DNA of 64,000 nucleotides from JAEUKA01 sp035328405. GTDB taxonomy: Bacteria; Myxococcota_A; Polyangia; Palsa-1104; JAEUJZ01. Each line of letters begins with the position of its first letter. Position 1 is the stretch's first letter. The notes under the pieces are model-generated. The model was given only the letters and a program-made list of their open reading frames with translations. It was not told the origin of the DNA and did no database searches. Location: positions 1-64,000 of the forward strand of contig DAOLIT010000015.1 of assembly GCA_035328405.1 (NCBI GenBank). Direction: 5' to 3'. Shown here piece by piece: positions 7,949 through 16,164 of this stretch. Position numbers and translations under genes: made by a program.

Positions 7949-8842
7949 ATGAAGCAGGATGCGCCGCCCTCAGCGGAAAAAGATGTGGAGGCTCACGAAG
8001 TTTTGGCGGAACCCTCGGGCGAGGCCCAGCTTGGTGCGTGGATTTCCGCTTTCGGTCGCATGTCCGACGCGCATCCAGACATGGCTCGCATTCTTCGCGT
8101 CGTCGAGCGTTTGCAAGACCGACCGTTTCGGACCCACGTCGTGATTCACGGTGAACCCGGCACGGGCAAAGAGGGTCTTGCGAAATTGCTTCACCGCTTG
8201 TTTCACCCAACCGGCGGCCCGCTCGTTCGAGCGAACTTGGCCGGTTGTTCGTCGGAAGAAACCCGAAAGCGACTTTTTGGCACCGAGTCCCTCCTGAAAA
8301 AGGAACTTCTGCCTCAAGCGGTCGGGGGTTCTCTGCTCATCGACGAACTGTTGGCCCTTCCGCTCGACGTGCAGGGCCACCTTCACGACCTCTTGCAAAA
8401 ACACCATCCCGCAGACCCCAAAGCCGTGGTCGTGATAGGTCTTACCGACGGTGATTTGCCGACAGCCGTACACAATGGCCATTTCCGTCACGACTTGGCT
8501 TTTCGCCTGCTTCGGTTGGTGTTGCATGTGCCGCCGCTTCGCGAACGACCCCACGACATCGCACACGCCGCGCTGTGGACCTGCAACCGCATCCTTCGCA
8601 AATTTCGCCTCGATCGCTCGGCAGAATTGTTCGACCCGAACAAGCCCGAACAGGAGCAGGAAACACGACCTTTCTTCGTCGAGGACGAGGTTTTGGAAAC
8701 CTTGCGGCAATACCCGTGGCCTGGGAATTTTCGCGAATTGGAAGCAGTTTTGGAACGGGCAGTCATGTTGTACAGCGACGGCGAGAGGCTGTGCAAAACC
8801 GATGTGGACGCCGCACTGGCAGACACATGGCCGTGGTTGTGA
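7949..8842 (+). CDS. sigma-54-activator-like AAA+ protein lacking the GAFTGA loop and HTH
   Basis: The 297-residue protein has the landmarks of a sigma-54 activator ATPase: Walker A GEPGTGKE (68-75), Walker B LLIDE (129-133), an FRLLRLVLHVPPLRER segment with sensor/finger arginines (185-200) and WPGNFRELE (257-265). The GAFTGA loop that contacts sigma-54 should follow LFG near residue 110, but the sequence there is TESLLKKELLPQ. There is no C-terminal Fis-type helix-turn-helix and no receiver or FHA domain. ATP binding is likely; activation of sigma-54 transcription is not. The ATG at 7949 was chosen because it starts right after the divergent M14 gene. The upstream extension (from 7748) lies inside that gene. 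Confidence 0.75.
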   Translation: MKQDAPPSAEKDVEAHEVLAEPSGEAQLGAWISAFGRMSDAHPDMARILRVVERLQDRPFRTHVVIHGEPGTGKEGLAKLLHRLFHPTGGPLVRANLAGCSSEETRKRLFGTESLLKKELLPQAVGGSLLIDELLALPLDVQGHLHDLLQKHHPADPKAVVVIGLTDGDLPTAVHNGHFRHDLAFRLLRLVLHVPPLRERPHDIAHAALWTCNRILRKFRLDRSAELFDPNKPEQEQETRPFFVEDEVLETLRQYPWPGNFRELEAVLERAVMLYSDGERLCKTDVDAALADTWPWL

Positions 8843-8900
8843 CTCCTATCCCCTGGAAAACCCGTCGCCCGCTGAGTTTTTGTGAAATAACCGCGACCCC

Positions 8901-8929
8901 TTGAATGTTCCCAAGACAGCCACTAGCTT
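8901..8929 (+). promoter_or_regulatory. candidate sigma70 promoter for the HtrA-like gene
   Basis: TTGAAT (8901-8906) and TAGCTT (8924-8929) are separated by 17 bases. Both hexamers match the consensus only partly. The position would leave an untranslated leader of about 55 bases ahead of the start at 8991. Confidence 0.3.
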
Positions 8930-8990
8930 TCGCGGCAGCACGTTTTTGCCACATAAAGATTCACCACAGGTATTGGAGGACAGAAGCTCT

Positions 8991-10595
8991 ATGTTTGCCG
9001 ACTTCACTTCTCTCCGTTGGGTTCGCACGGTTGGTTTGTTCGCGACGGGCGTCTTGATCACCGTCGCCTGTAGCAAAGTCACCGTTTCTTGGGATCAACA
9101 GGCTTCAGCGGCAGGTGCCGCCACCGCACAAGCCCCTACACCCGCATTGCCACCACCGACCTCTGTCGCACCGCCAAGCCTTCCCCCTGCCACAAATTCG
9201 ATCGCTGACGCTCGGAATCTTTCGCGAACGTTCTCATCGGTCGCGGAACAAGTTTCCCCCAGCGTCGTTTCCATTCGCGTCGCCAAAAAACAAAAAATCA
9301 AAGTCATGCGTCGGGGAAATCCGTTTGGGCGTGACTTTCCCTTCCAGTTTGGGCCGTTTGGTGGACCCTTTGGAAATCCCGAGGAGGAGGGAGAAGACTT
9401 CGGCCTAGAAGAACGTCAAGGACCCACCCAGCGTCGGGCTGGTTCTGGCGTAGTGATTGATACCAAAGGCTACATTCTGACCAACAACCATGTCGTCGGT
9501 GAGGCAGATGAGATCAAGATCCAGTTCATCGATGGCAAGGAACTGACTGCGAAAGTGCTCGGAACGGATTCTCGCTCTGATTTGGCTGTCGTTCGCGTAG
9601 ATCCAAAGGACTACCCCCTCAAAGCCGCGCGTCTTGGCGATTCCGAAAAACTGCTGGTCGGCGAGTGGGTCATGGCGATCGGAAATCCCTTCGGCCTCGA
9701 TCACACCGTCACCGTCGGTGTGATCAGCGCAAAAGGCCGTTCCGGCATCGGTGAAAATCGCGGCAATTACCAAGACTTTCTTCAAACCGACGCCTCCATT
9801 AACCCCGGAAATTCTGGCGGCCCTCTTGTGAATTTGGCCGGCGAAGTCATCGGCATCAACACGGCCATCTTGGGACCCGGCGGCAACATCGGCATCGGTT
9901 TCGCGGTTCCTTCCGAAATGGCCAAACCCATCGTGAGCGAACTCATTGCGAGCGGAAAAGTTCGCCGTCCGTTCTTGGGGATTTCGATGCAAGCCTATGA
10001 ACCGGATCTCGCCAAGGCCATGGGAGCACCTGAAAAAGGTGCGTTGGTCATCGGCCTGACGGGTGCTGGGCCTGCCGAAAAATCCGGCGTTCGACGCGGA
10101 GATGTCATCGTCAAAGTCGATGGCAAATCCGTCGCCAACAGCCGAGAAGTCCAGCGCCAAGTGTTGACTCACCGCGTCGGCGACAATGTTGCACTTGAAC
10201 TGTGGCGGGATGGGAAAATCGTCACACTCAACGCCAAAGCCGGCGAGCTTCCTTCTGAAGACGGCCCAGCGAACAATGGACCATCGGACGATTCTGCATC
10301 GTCTCCCAAAGCCAAGTTGGGTCTTTCCCTACAGACACTCACACCCCAACTTTCTGAACGATTGGGTCTTCGGAACACGCACGGCGTCGTCATTGATGGT
10401 GTCAAGCCCGGAAGCCCGGCTTCCGAGGCCAACTTACGGCGCGGCGATGTCATCACCGAGGTGAACCGCCAGCCCGTAAAATCCATTGAGGAAGCCAACA
10501 AGTTGCTCAGTCAACCTCGGCCCGGTGGCCATGTTCTCTTGGTGCTTCGCGGCGACAGCAGCGTCTACGTGTTGCTCCGGCCAGAAACGCCATAG
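8991..10595 (+). CDS. DegP/HtrA-type periplasmic serine protease, two PDZ domains
   Basis: This is an envelope protein-quality-control protease/chaperone of the Do family. Residues 11-28 form a hydrophobic signal or anchor ending in a cysteine (ITVAC), so it may be a lipoprotein, though the -3 residue (Thr) is unusual. A Pro/Ala-rich linker (40-70) leads to the trypsin-like domain with a complete triad: H167 (NNHVVG), D197 (RSDLAVV) and S275 (GNSGGP). Two PDZ domains follow (about 320-420 and 445-530). The 534-residue length fits DegP/DegQ. The ATG at 8991 is preceded by GGAGGA (8975-8980). An upstream ATG-frame extension from 8901 was rejected for lack of homology. The stop codon lies inside an 8-bp tandem repeat. 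The gene stands alone between the AAA+ gene and the nuo operon. Confidence 0.92.
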   Translation: MFADFTSLRWVRTVGLFATGVLITVACSKVTVSWDQQASAAGAATAQAPTPALPPPTSVAPPSLPPATNSIADARNLSRTFSSVAEQVSPSVVSIRVAKKQKIKVMRRGNPFGRDFPFQFGPFGGPFGNPEEEGEDFGLEERQGPTQRRAGSGVVIDTKGYILTNNHVVGEADEIKIQFIDGKELTAKVLGTDSRSDLAVVRVDPKDYPLKAARLGDSEKLLVGEWVMAIGNPFGLDHTVTVGVISAKGRSGIGENRGNYQDFLQTDASINPGNSGGPLVNLAGEVIGINTAILGPGGNIGIGFAVPSEMAKPIVSELIASGKVRRPFLGISMQAYEPDLAKAMGAPEKGALVIGLTGAGPAEKSGVRRGDVIVKVDGKSVANSREVQRQVLTHRVGDNVALELWRDGKIVTLNAKAGELPSEDGPANNGPSDDSASSPKAKLGLSLQTLTPQLSERLGLRNTHGVVIDGVKPGSPASEANLRRGDVITEVNRQPVKSIEEANKLLSQPRPGGHVLLVLRGDSSVYVLLRPETP

Positions 10596-10622
10596 CCGCA
10601 TAGCCGCATAGCCGCATAGCCG
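10591..10622. repeat. 8-bp tandem repeat (CATAGCCG), four perfect copies
   Basis: Four perfect copies begin at the last codons of the HtrA-like gene, and the first copy supplies its TAG stop. A near-copy (CATAGTCG) follows at 10629. Because the unit is not a multiple of three, copy-number change affects only sequence after the stop. Confidence 0.95.
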
Positions 10623-10712
10623 CGCCGCCATAGTCGGCAAGCCGCCAATACCGCGTCCTTTGCGGTTTCTGCCCACCCCCCTTTCGCGACGACAAATCCT
10701 TTTTCTCCCACC

Positions 10713-10741
10713 TTGACAGGCGACACGAAGGCTCGTATGGT
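10713..10741 (+). promoter_or_regulatory. sigma70-type promoter of the nuo operon
   Basis: A perfect -35 box TTGACA (10713-10718), a 17-base spacer and TATGGT (10736-10741) lie about 90 bases before the nuoA ATG. Initiation would fall near 10748 and leave a leader of about 83 bases. This is the best promoter match in the window and the only one ahead of ten coupled genes. Confidence 0.7.
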
Positions 10742-10830
10742 CGGCCCACAACCGCCGTGCGCAGGTCTTGGATGACAAGGGAAGGTCCACGGCCTCAGCA
10801 GGATGGCTACGGCGACCGAGGTTTCCACTG

Positions 10831-11184
10831 ATGTCCGATTCCTGGTTGGCTTTGCTTTCGTTTCTACTGTTTTCGCTCGCGGTCCCTTTGAGCATGATCG
10901 GAGCCGGTTGGCTCTTTCGGGTTCGTGCGAAAAAGGACTCTCCGCTCAAGACACAGACGTATGAGTGCGGCGAAGATCAGGCCGGACCCACTTGGGTCAA
11001 ATTCCACCCAAGGTATTACGTGCTGGCCCTGTTCTTTGTCCTCTTCGATGTAGAGGCTGCATTCATGTTGCCCTGGGGGGTATCTGTCCGCGAAGTAGGA
11101 CTTGTGGAAATGAGTCTCTTTGTTGGAATCCTCCTGCTCGGCTGGGGATACGCGGTGAAGAAGGGAGCCCTCCGATGGCACTAG
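10831..11184 (+). CDS. nuoA: NADH-quinone oxidoreductase subunit A
   Basis: NuoA is a small membrane subunit of complex I at the junction of the peripheral and membrane arms. The 117-residue product has three membrane segments (about 5-27, 60-82, 88-108) and the family's conserved YECGEDQ loop near 47, with the F-x-x-RYYVLALFFVLFDVEAAF stretch after it. The ATG at 10831 (MSDSWLAL) was chosen; an in-frame upstream start at 10768 would add an implausible charged leader. Its end overlaps the next gene's start by 10 bases. It is the first gene of the nuo operon, downstream of the promoter at 10713-10741. Confidence 0.95.
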   Translation: MSDSWLALLSFLLFSLAVPLSMIGAGWLFRVRAKKDSPLKTQTYECGEDQAGPTWVKFHPRYYVLALFFVLFDVEAAFMLPWGVSVREVGLVEMSLFVGILLLGWGYAVKKGALRWH

Positions 11185-12350
11185 AAGACAACCGGTCGTT
11201 TACGCATCCGCTTTACGACTTCATGCTCCAAGTGCCAGGCCTGTCTTTGGCGACCGGCCAAGTGGACAAGTTGCTCACCTGGGGGCTCACCAACGCGCTG
11301 TGGATTTTCCCGATGGCCACCAGTTGCTGCGGCATTGAGTTCATGGCCGCAGCAGCGAGTCGTGTAGACCTCGATCGAATGGGGTCCATTGTTCGGGGGA
11401 CTCCCAGACAAGCCGATGTGATGGTGGTTGCAGGAACCATCACAGTGAAAATGGCCCCTCGAGTGAAAAAACTGTGGGACCTGATGCCCGAGCCCAAGTG
11501 GTGCATCGCGATGGGTTCCTGTGCGATTTCGGGAGATTTTTATCGCGACCTCTATCCGACCGTTCCTGGCATTGATACGTTTCTTCCCGTCGATGTGTAT
11601 GTGCCGGGCTGTCCTCCCAATCCCGAGGCGCTCATGGCCGGCATGTTGCGCCTTCAAGAAAAAGTGCGGCTCCAGCGCGAGGGAAAATGGGCACCCAAAG
11701 AAGCCCGGCCAGAAACCGCAAAGATGATCACTCCCGCCCTCAAACGTCTGTCTGACCCCTCGCGCGATCCCAAAACAGACGAGGCGCAGCTCGCAAGCGC
11801 ATTGAAAGTGACCGGTTCGGACCCCCTCGAAGAATCGCCCACCCCTTTCCGCGAAACCGCGACCCATGAAACGGCGGTGTCTCCAAACGAGGAACTCGAT
11901 GCCATTTTGCGCTTGCACGAAGCGACTTCGGCAAAGGACGCGCCACCCCTTCTTCCCGTCGAAAAACACCGTTCTTTTGCCAAGACCCTCAAGCAAAAGG
12001 GGTTTCGTCAACTCGTGACCGTTGTTGCCTCCCATGTTCCCGCCAAAAAAGATGCAACCGGAAACGCAACGCAGCCCGAGCAGTACGAGGTGGTGTACGG
12101 ACTCCGTACCATCGGCAAGGGGTCCCAAGTGGTGCTTTGGCGTGTCCGTTTTGAGTCCCCCGATGGCGTGGATTCTCTGTACGGAATTTTTGAGGGTGCC
12201 GATTGGCAAGAACGCGAGCAGTACGACTTGGTGGGGGTCCGTTTCGCCGGACATCCTGATCTTCGTCGCATTCTGCTTCCGCACGACTATTCCGGTTTCC
12301 CCCTTCGCCGCGATCATGCAGCCGATGCGCCGTGTGCTCCGTGGAGATAG
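11175..12350 (+). CDS. nuoBC: fused NADH-quinone oxidoreductase subunits B and C
   Basis: One 391-residue polypeptide carries two complex I subunits of the peripheral arm. Residues 1-165 are NuoB, with the four N2 cluster ligands present: C51-C52 (SCCGIEF), C116 (GSCAISG) and C146 (VPGCPPNP). A linker of about 90 residues, rich in charged residues and Pro/Thr, joins it to a NuoC (30-kDa) domain at about 255-380 ending in the DWQEREQYDLVGVRF / LLPHDYSGFPLRRD signatures. The ATG at 11175 starts inside nuoA. Fusions of C with D are common, and B/C/D fusions are known. Here D remains separate, starting four bases downstream. The reading frame through the linker is continuous, so no frameshift is needed. 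Confidence 0.93.
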   Translation: MALEDNRSFTHPLYDFMLQVPGLSLATGQVDKLLTWGLTNALWIFPMATSCCGIEFMAAAASRVDLDRMGSIVRGTPRQADVMVVAGTITVKMAPRVKKLWDLMPEPKWCIAMGSCAISGDFYRDLYPTVPGIDTFLPVDVYVPGCPPNPEALMAGMLRLQEKVRLQREGKWAPKEARPETAKMITPALKRLSDPSRDPKTDEAQLASALKVTGSDPLEESPTPFRETATHETAVSPNEELDAILRLHEATSAKDAPPLLPVEKHRSFAKTLKQKGFRQLVTVVASHVPAKKDATGNATQPEQYEVVYGLRTIGKGSQVVLWRVRFESPDGVDSLYGIFEGADWQEREQYDLVGVRFAGHPDLRRILLPHDYSGFPLRRDHAADAPCAPWR

Positions 12351-12354
12351 CTCG

Positions 12355-13542
12355 ATGAGTCTTGTGCAAATCAAACGACAGAATCCTCATCTGAGCTTGG
12401 AAACTTACGAGCCGGAAGCGGATTTGATGGTCCTCAATTTTGGGCCCCAACATCCCTCTACACACGGCGTGTTCCGCATCCAGCTTTTTCTCGACGGAGA
12501 GACGATCGTCAAAGCCGTTCCTGATTTGGGATATCTGCATCGAGGAGTCGAGAAACTCTGTGAACGGCTGACGTATGTCCAAATGACTCCCATTGTGGAC
12601 AAAAACGACTACGTTTCGCCGATGCACAACGAGCAGGCCATCAATATGGCGTTTGAAAAACTGCTCAATGTCGAAGTTCCCAGGCGCGCCCGCTATCTCC
12701 GTACTTTGTTTGCAGAGCTTCAGCGCATCGCATCCCATCTTCTGTGGCTCGGTACCTTCGCGCTCGATTTGGGAGGTGCCATCGGGGGCGGATCGTCCGT
12801 CTTTCTGCATTGTTTTCGCGAACGAGAACTCATCCTGGACCTGTTTGAGGAAGTGACCGGAGCGCGTTTCCATTACAACACCCATACCATCGGGGGAAAC
12901 CGGCACGACATCACTCCTGGCTGGGCAGACAATGTGAAAAAGGCCCTCCTTGTGATCGAGTCGCGCTTGCCCGAATACGAAACCATCACGTACTCCAATC
13001 AGATTTTCACAGAGCGAACCAAGGGGATCGGCATTCTCGACGGAGAACTCGCGTTGGAACTGGGTCTGACCGGCCCGATTTTGCGTGCAAGCGGAATCGA
13101 TCACGACCTGCGCCGAGACGCCCCCTATCACGCTTACGATGAAATGGAAGTCAAGGTTGCCACCGCGCAGACAGGAGATTGTTGGGCGCGTTCCATTGTG
13201 CGCCTGGCAGAAATCCGAGAGAGCATCCGAATCGTTCGCGCGCTGGTCGATTCAGTTCCAGAGGGTCCCATCTGTGGATACAAACCGATCAAACTCGCCG
13301 GCCAAGTCAAGATCGCGCAGGGCCACGCTTACGCCGCCATGGAATCCTCACGAGGGGAACTTGGGACCTATGTCATCGCAGGAGGGGGAGAAGGGAATAC
13401 GAGCCCCTATCGACTCAAAATACGCCCCCCAAGTTTTCACGCGCTGTCTGCGTTGCCGTATCTTTTGCCCGGTCACATGGTCGCCGATGCCGTCGTCATC
13501 CTCGGCTCGCTCGACCCCATCATGGGAGAGGTAGACAGGTGA
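12355..13542 (+). CDS. nuoD: NADH-quinone oxidoreductase subunit D
   Basis: NuoD is the 49-kDa subunit, which forms the quinone-binding chamber with NuoB near cluster N2. The product is 395 residues, typical for a stand-alone NuoD. The family start is visible as LNFGPQHPSTHGVFRI, containing the quinone-site histidine loop, followed by YLHRGVEKL and the C-terminal GGGEGNTSPYRLKIRPPSFH and LGSLDPIMGEVDR signatures. The ATG at 12355 lies four bases after the nuoBC stop. Extension of the frame upstream falls inside nuoBC. The end overlaps nuoH by four bases (GTGA). Confidence 0.95.
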   Translation: MSLVQIKRQNPHLSLETYEPEADLMVLNFGPQHPSTHGVFRIQLFLDGETIVKAVPDLGYLHRGVEKLCERLTYVQMTPIVDKNDYVSPMHNEQAINMAFEKLLNVEVPRRARYLRTLFAELQRIASHLLWLGTFALDLGGAIGGGSSVFLHCFRERELILDLFEEVTGARFHYNTHTIGGNRHDITPGWADNVKKALLVIESRLPEYETITYSNQIFTERTKGIGILDGELALELGLTGPILRASGIDHDLRRDAPYHAYDEMEVKVATAQTGDCWARSIVRLAEIRESIRIVRALVDSVPEGPICGYKPIKLAGQVKIAQGHAYAAMESSRGELGTYVIAGGGEGNTSPYRLKIRPPSFHALSALPYLLPGHMVADAVVILGSLDPIMGEVDR

Positions 13543-14519
13543 ACGCACTCCTACACGGCTGTCTGTATGGTCTTCCCATCATCACCGTCATTTTGACCAT
13601 GACCGCAGTAGGTCTGTGGTTTGAGCGAAAACTTGCTGCGCGCATCCACACCCGAAAGGGGCCGACCATGGTGGGTCCGGCAGGGATTCTTCAGCCCATC
13701 GCAGACGTGCTCAAAATGTTGCAAAAGGAGCACATCACACCAGCCAAAGCGGACCGAGGTTTGTTCAACTTGGCACCGATTTTGGTCGGCGCTTTTGCAG
13801 TTGCCAGTGCCGCTGTCGTGCCGTTTTCACCGTCGGTGGTGGCTGCGGATCTCGATGTAGGGGTCTTGTATGTTCTCGCGGTGAATGCACTCATTCTGAT
13901 ACCGGTTTGGATGGGAGGATGGTCTTCCAACAACAAGTTCGCACTCATCGGAGCGATGCGTGCCGTAGCACAGTCCGTTTCCTATTCCGTGCCCATGGTG
14001 TTGTCTGCGCTTGTCCCTGTGATTCTGGCGGGCTCCCTGAGCTTGTCTGACATCGTTCGGTATCAGGTCGATCACCATTGGATCGCAACCTGGCCCACGA
14101 TTCCTGGTTTCCCCGCGTTCATTTTGTTTTTTCTGTCTTCGCTTGCTGAAGCCAACCGGATTCCTTTTGACATTCCCGAGGCTGAGAGCGAGCTGATAGC
14201 GGGTGTTACAACCGAATACACCGGCATGAAGTTTGGTCTTTTTTACATGGCCGAATACATCCACACGTTGATTGCGTCTGCGGTTGCCGCAGCGTTGTTT
14301 CTGGGCGGATGGGACGGGCCGGTGTATCCGGGGTTACATTGGATGGTGCTGAAAACACTCCTTCTGTTTGCATCGATTTATTGGTTGCGTTGGTCTCTGT
14401 TGCGATTCCGTTCGGATCAGCTCATGACGCTGTGCTGGAAATGGCTGGTTCCTGCGAGCCTCTTTTTGGTCATGGCTGCGGCTGGCATTGCCCAATGGAC
14501 CCAATCGGGAGGAAGGTAA
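13539..14519 (+). CDS. nuoH: NADH-quinone oxidoreductase subunit H
   Basis: NuoH is the membrane subunit that contacts the peripheral arm and forms part of the quinone entry path. The 326-residue product has about eight membrane segments and the conserved ERKLAARIHTRKGPTMVGPAG and SSLAEANRIPFDIPEAESEL loops, with YTGMKFGLFYMAEY after. The GTG start at 13539 overlaps the nuoD stop (GTGA), which fits the coupling seen throughout this operon and the expected N-terminus. The stop is immediately followed by the nuoI ATG. Confidence 0.95.
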   Translation: MNALLHGCLYGLPIITVILTMTAVGLWFERKLAARIHTRKGPTMVGPAGILQPIADVLKMLQKEHITPAKADRGLFNLAPILVGAFAVASAAVVPFSPSVVAADLDVGVLYVLAVNALILIPVWMGGWSSNNKFALIGAMRAVAQSVSYSVPMVLSALVPVILAGSLSLSDIVRYQVDHHWIATWPTIPGFPAFILFFLSSLAEANRIPFDIPEAESELIAGVTTEYTGMKFGLFYMAEYIHTLIASAVAAALFLGGWDGPVYPGLHWMVLKTLLLFASIYWLRWSLLRFRSDQLMTLCWKWLVPASLFLVMAAAGIAQWTQSGGR

Positions 14520-15344
14520 ATGGGTTTCTTCCTCGATTCCCTTCGCGCGCTTGGAACCACGTTGCGGAATGTGTTGCGCCCCGCAACCACCGTTGAATTT
14601 CCCGATGTCATCCGCCCGCGCCCCGACCGGCACCGAGTCAGTTTTGCACTCCTCATTGACGAAACGGGGGATGAGGCTTGCATCGGTTGTTTGGCCTGTG
14701 AACGAATTTGCCCGTCCCATGTCATCGCCGTCAAACAGGCCCCCAAACGCGAATCCAAAGTGACCGGCAAGAAGCGGGGTTATGCAGAGGACTTCACCAT
14801 CGACATGGAAGCCTGCATTTTCTGCGAGCTGTGCGTACAGGTCTGTCCGACGGATGCAGTCGTCATGTGTAGAACCCCCGAGGAACCCGGTTTTTGCCGT
14901 GAAGATTTGGTCCTCACCATGGACAAGCTGTATGCAAACCAAAAGCTCAGACCGCTTTCTTGGGGGACAGGCGGAAAGCTGATGGAAATGCAGGACCCTG
15001 CTCGCGGAAAAGCCGATGCCAAGGCAAAGGGGGGCGATGCAGAGGGCGAAAAGACAGCAGAGACCGGTGCCGAAAAGCCCAAAAAGGTCGTGAAACCCAA
15101 AGCCGCCAAAGCGGCACCCGACCCGGCTTCTTCGGGTGTCTCCGTGACTGCAAGTCCCGATGCTGTGGTGGCCTCCGCAAAACCTGCTGCAACAGAACCC
15201 CCGTTGGCAATTCCTGAAACGAAAACAGACGTGAAGACAGAACCCAAAACAGAACCGGACGCGAAGGCAGTCCCTGATACTAAAGTGGATGCACAAGCAG
15301 ACGTGAAAACAGACCCCAAAGTAGACGCAAAGGAGTTGCCGTGA
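14520..15344 (+). CDS. nuoI: NADH-quinone oxidoreductase subunit I with extended C-terminal tail
   Basis: NuoI carries clusters N6a and N6b, which pass electrons towards NuoB. The eight ligands are present: C54, C57, C60, C64 (CIGCLACERICP) and C99, C102, C105, C109 (CIFCELCVQVCP). The conserved core ends near residue 155. A further 120 or so residues are low complexity, rich in Ala, Lys, Pro, Asp and Thr, with repeated K-T-D/E-x-K motifs. Usual NuoI proteins have about 160-230 residues, so the 274-residue length is due to this tail, which is probably disordered. GGAGGAAGG precedes the ATG. The end overlaps nuoJ by four bases. Confidence 0.94.
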   Translation: MGFFLDSLRALGTTLRNVLRPATTVEFPDVIRPRPDRHRVSFALLIDETGDEACIGCLACERICPSHVIAVKQAPKRESKVTGKKRGYAEDFTIDMEACIFCELCVQVCPTDAVVMCRTPEEPGFCREDLVLTMDKLYANQKLRPLSWGTGGKLMEMQDPARGKADAKAKGGDAEGEKTAETGAEKPKKVVKPKAAKAAPDPASSGVSVTASPDAVVASAKPAATEPPLAIPETKTDVKTEPKTEPDAKAVPDTKVDAQADVKTDPKVDAKELP

Positions 15345-15856
15345 TCGAGCAAATCGGCTTTGGCCTCATCGCAGGCTGCATAGTCCTTTCGGCACTGCTC
15401 GTCGCGCGGGCCCGGAATGCCATTCATGGTGTGCTCTGGCTCGGTGTGGTGCTCGGTGCCACAGCGGTCCTTTACGTCATGCTACGCGCACCATTTTTGG
15501 CGGGAATCCAGATCCTTCTGTATGTCGGCGGAGTCATGACCCTGATGATTTTGGGGGTCATGCTCACTCGGCACGATCAGGAAGAACCCCCGCTTGCGCA
15601 CAAACGTCCGTGGCTCGCGGGCCTTCTGTCCTGCGGCATGTTGGGAATGCTCGCAAAAGCGATTTTAAGCACTCCCGAATTGCCCTCATCAACGTCTGCG
15701 CCCGTCACCACAAAGGAACTCGGACGCGCTTTGCTCACCGATCACGCGCTTGCGTTTGAAACCCTGTCTCTGCTTCTTTTGGCGACGATGATTGGGGCGA
15801 TTGTGCTGTTGCGCAAAGACCGTCCGACGACCCCTTCTTTGGAGGAGACGCGATGA
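15341..15856 (+). CDS. nuoJ: NADH-quinone oxidoreductase subunit J
   Basis: NuoJ is a hydrophobic subunit of the proton-translocating arm. The 171-residue product has five membrane segments, with the family's ILLYVGGVMTLMILGVML segment near residues 63-80. The GTG start overlaps the nuoI stop (GTGA), and the end overlaps the nuoK start (ATGA), so both neighbours are translationally coupled. Length and order agree with nuo operons elsewhere. Confidence 0.93.
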   Translation: MIEQIGFGLIAGCIVLSALLVARARNAIHGVLWLGVVLGATAVLYVMLRAPFLAGIQILLYVGGVMTLMILGVMLTRHDQEEPPLAHKRPWLAGLLSCGMLGMLAKAILSTPELPSSTSAPVTTKELGRALLTDHALAFETLSLLLLATMIGAIVLLRKDRPTTPSLEETR

Positions 15857-16152
15857 CGCTTGGTTTGTGTCTCATGCTCTCTGGTGCGCTGTTCTGTATC
15901 GGTTTGTACGGGCTCCTTAGCCACCGACACGCGATCGGTTTGCTTCTGTCTTTGGAACTCATGGCGAATGCGACCAACATCAATTTCGTTGCCTTTTCGC
16001 GTTTTCGCGGAAACGAAATCGGTCAAGTGTTTGCGCTGTTTTCGATCGCACTGACCGTCACGGAAGTCGTGGTGGGTCTGGCGATTGTGGTCCTTCTGCA
16101 CAGGGCTTGGCGTGACGCAGAGGTCGCCAAAGCCAACCAGTTTAAGGAATAG
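15853..16152 (+). CDS. nuoK: NADH-quinone oxidoreductase subunit K
   Basis: NuoK is a three-helix membrane subunit of the proton channel series, homologous to MrpC. The product has 99 residues, the standard length. It contains the conserved membrane glutamate in LLLSLELMANATNINF (helix 2) and a second acidic residue in the TEVVVGLAIVV helix, both needed for proton transfer in the family. ATGA overlap with nuoJ. Twelve bases separate it from nuoL. Confidence 0.95.
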   Translation: MTLGLCLMLSGALFCIGLYGLLSHRHAIGLLLSLELMANATNINFVAFSRFRGNEIGQVFALFSIALTVTEVVVGLAIVVLLHRAWRDAEVAKANQFKE

Positions 16153-16164
16153 GAGACGCCTGCG

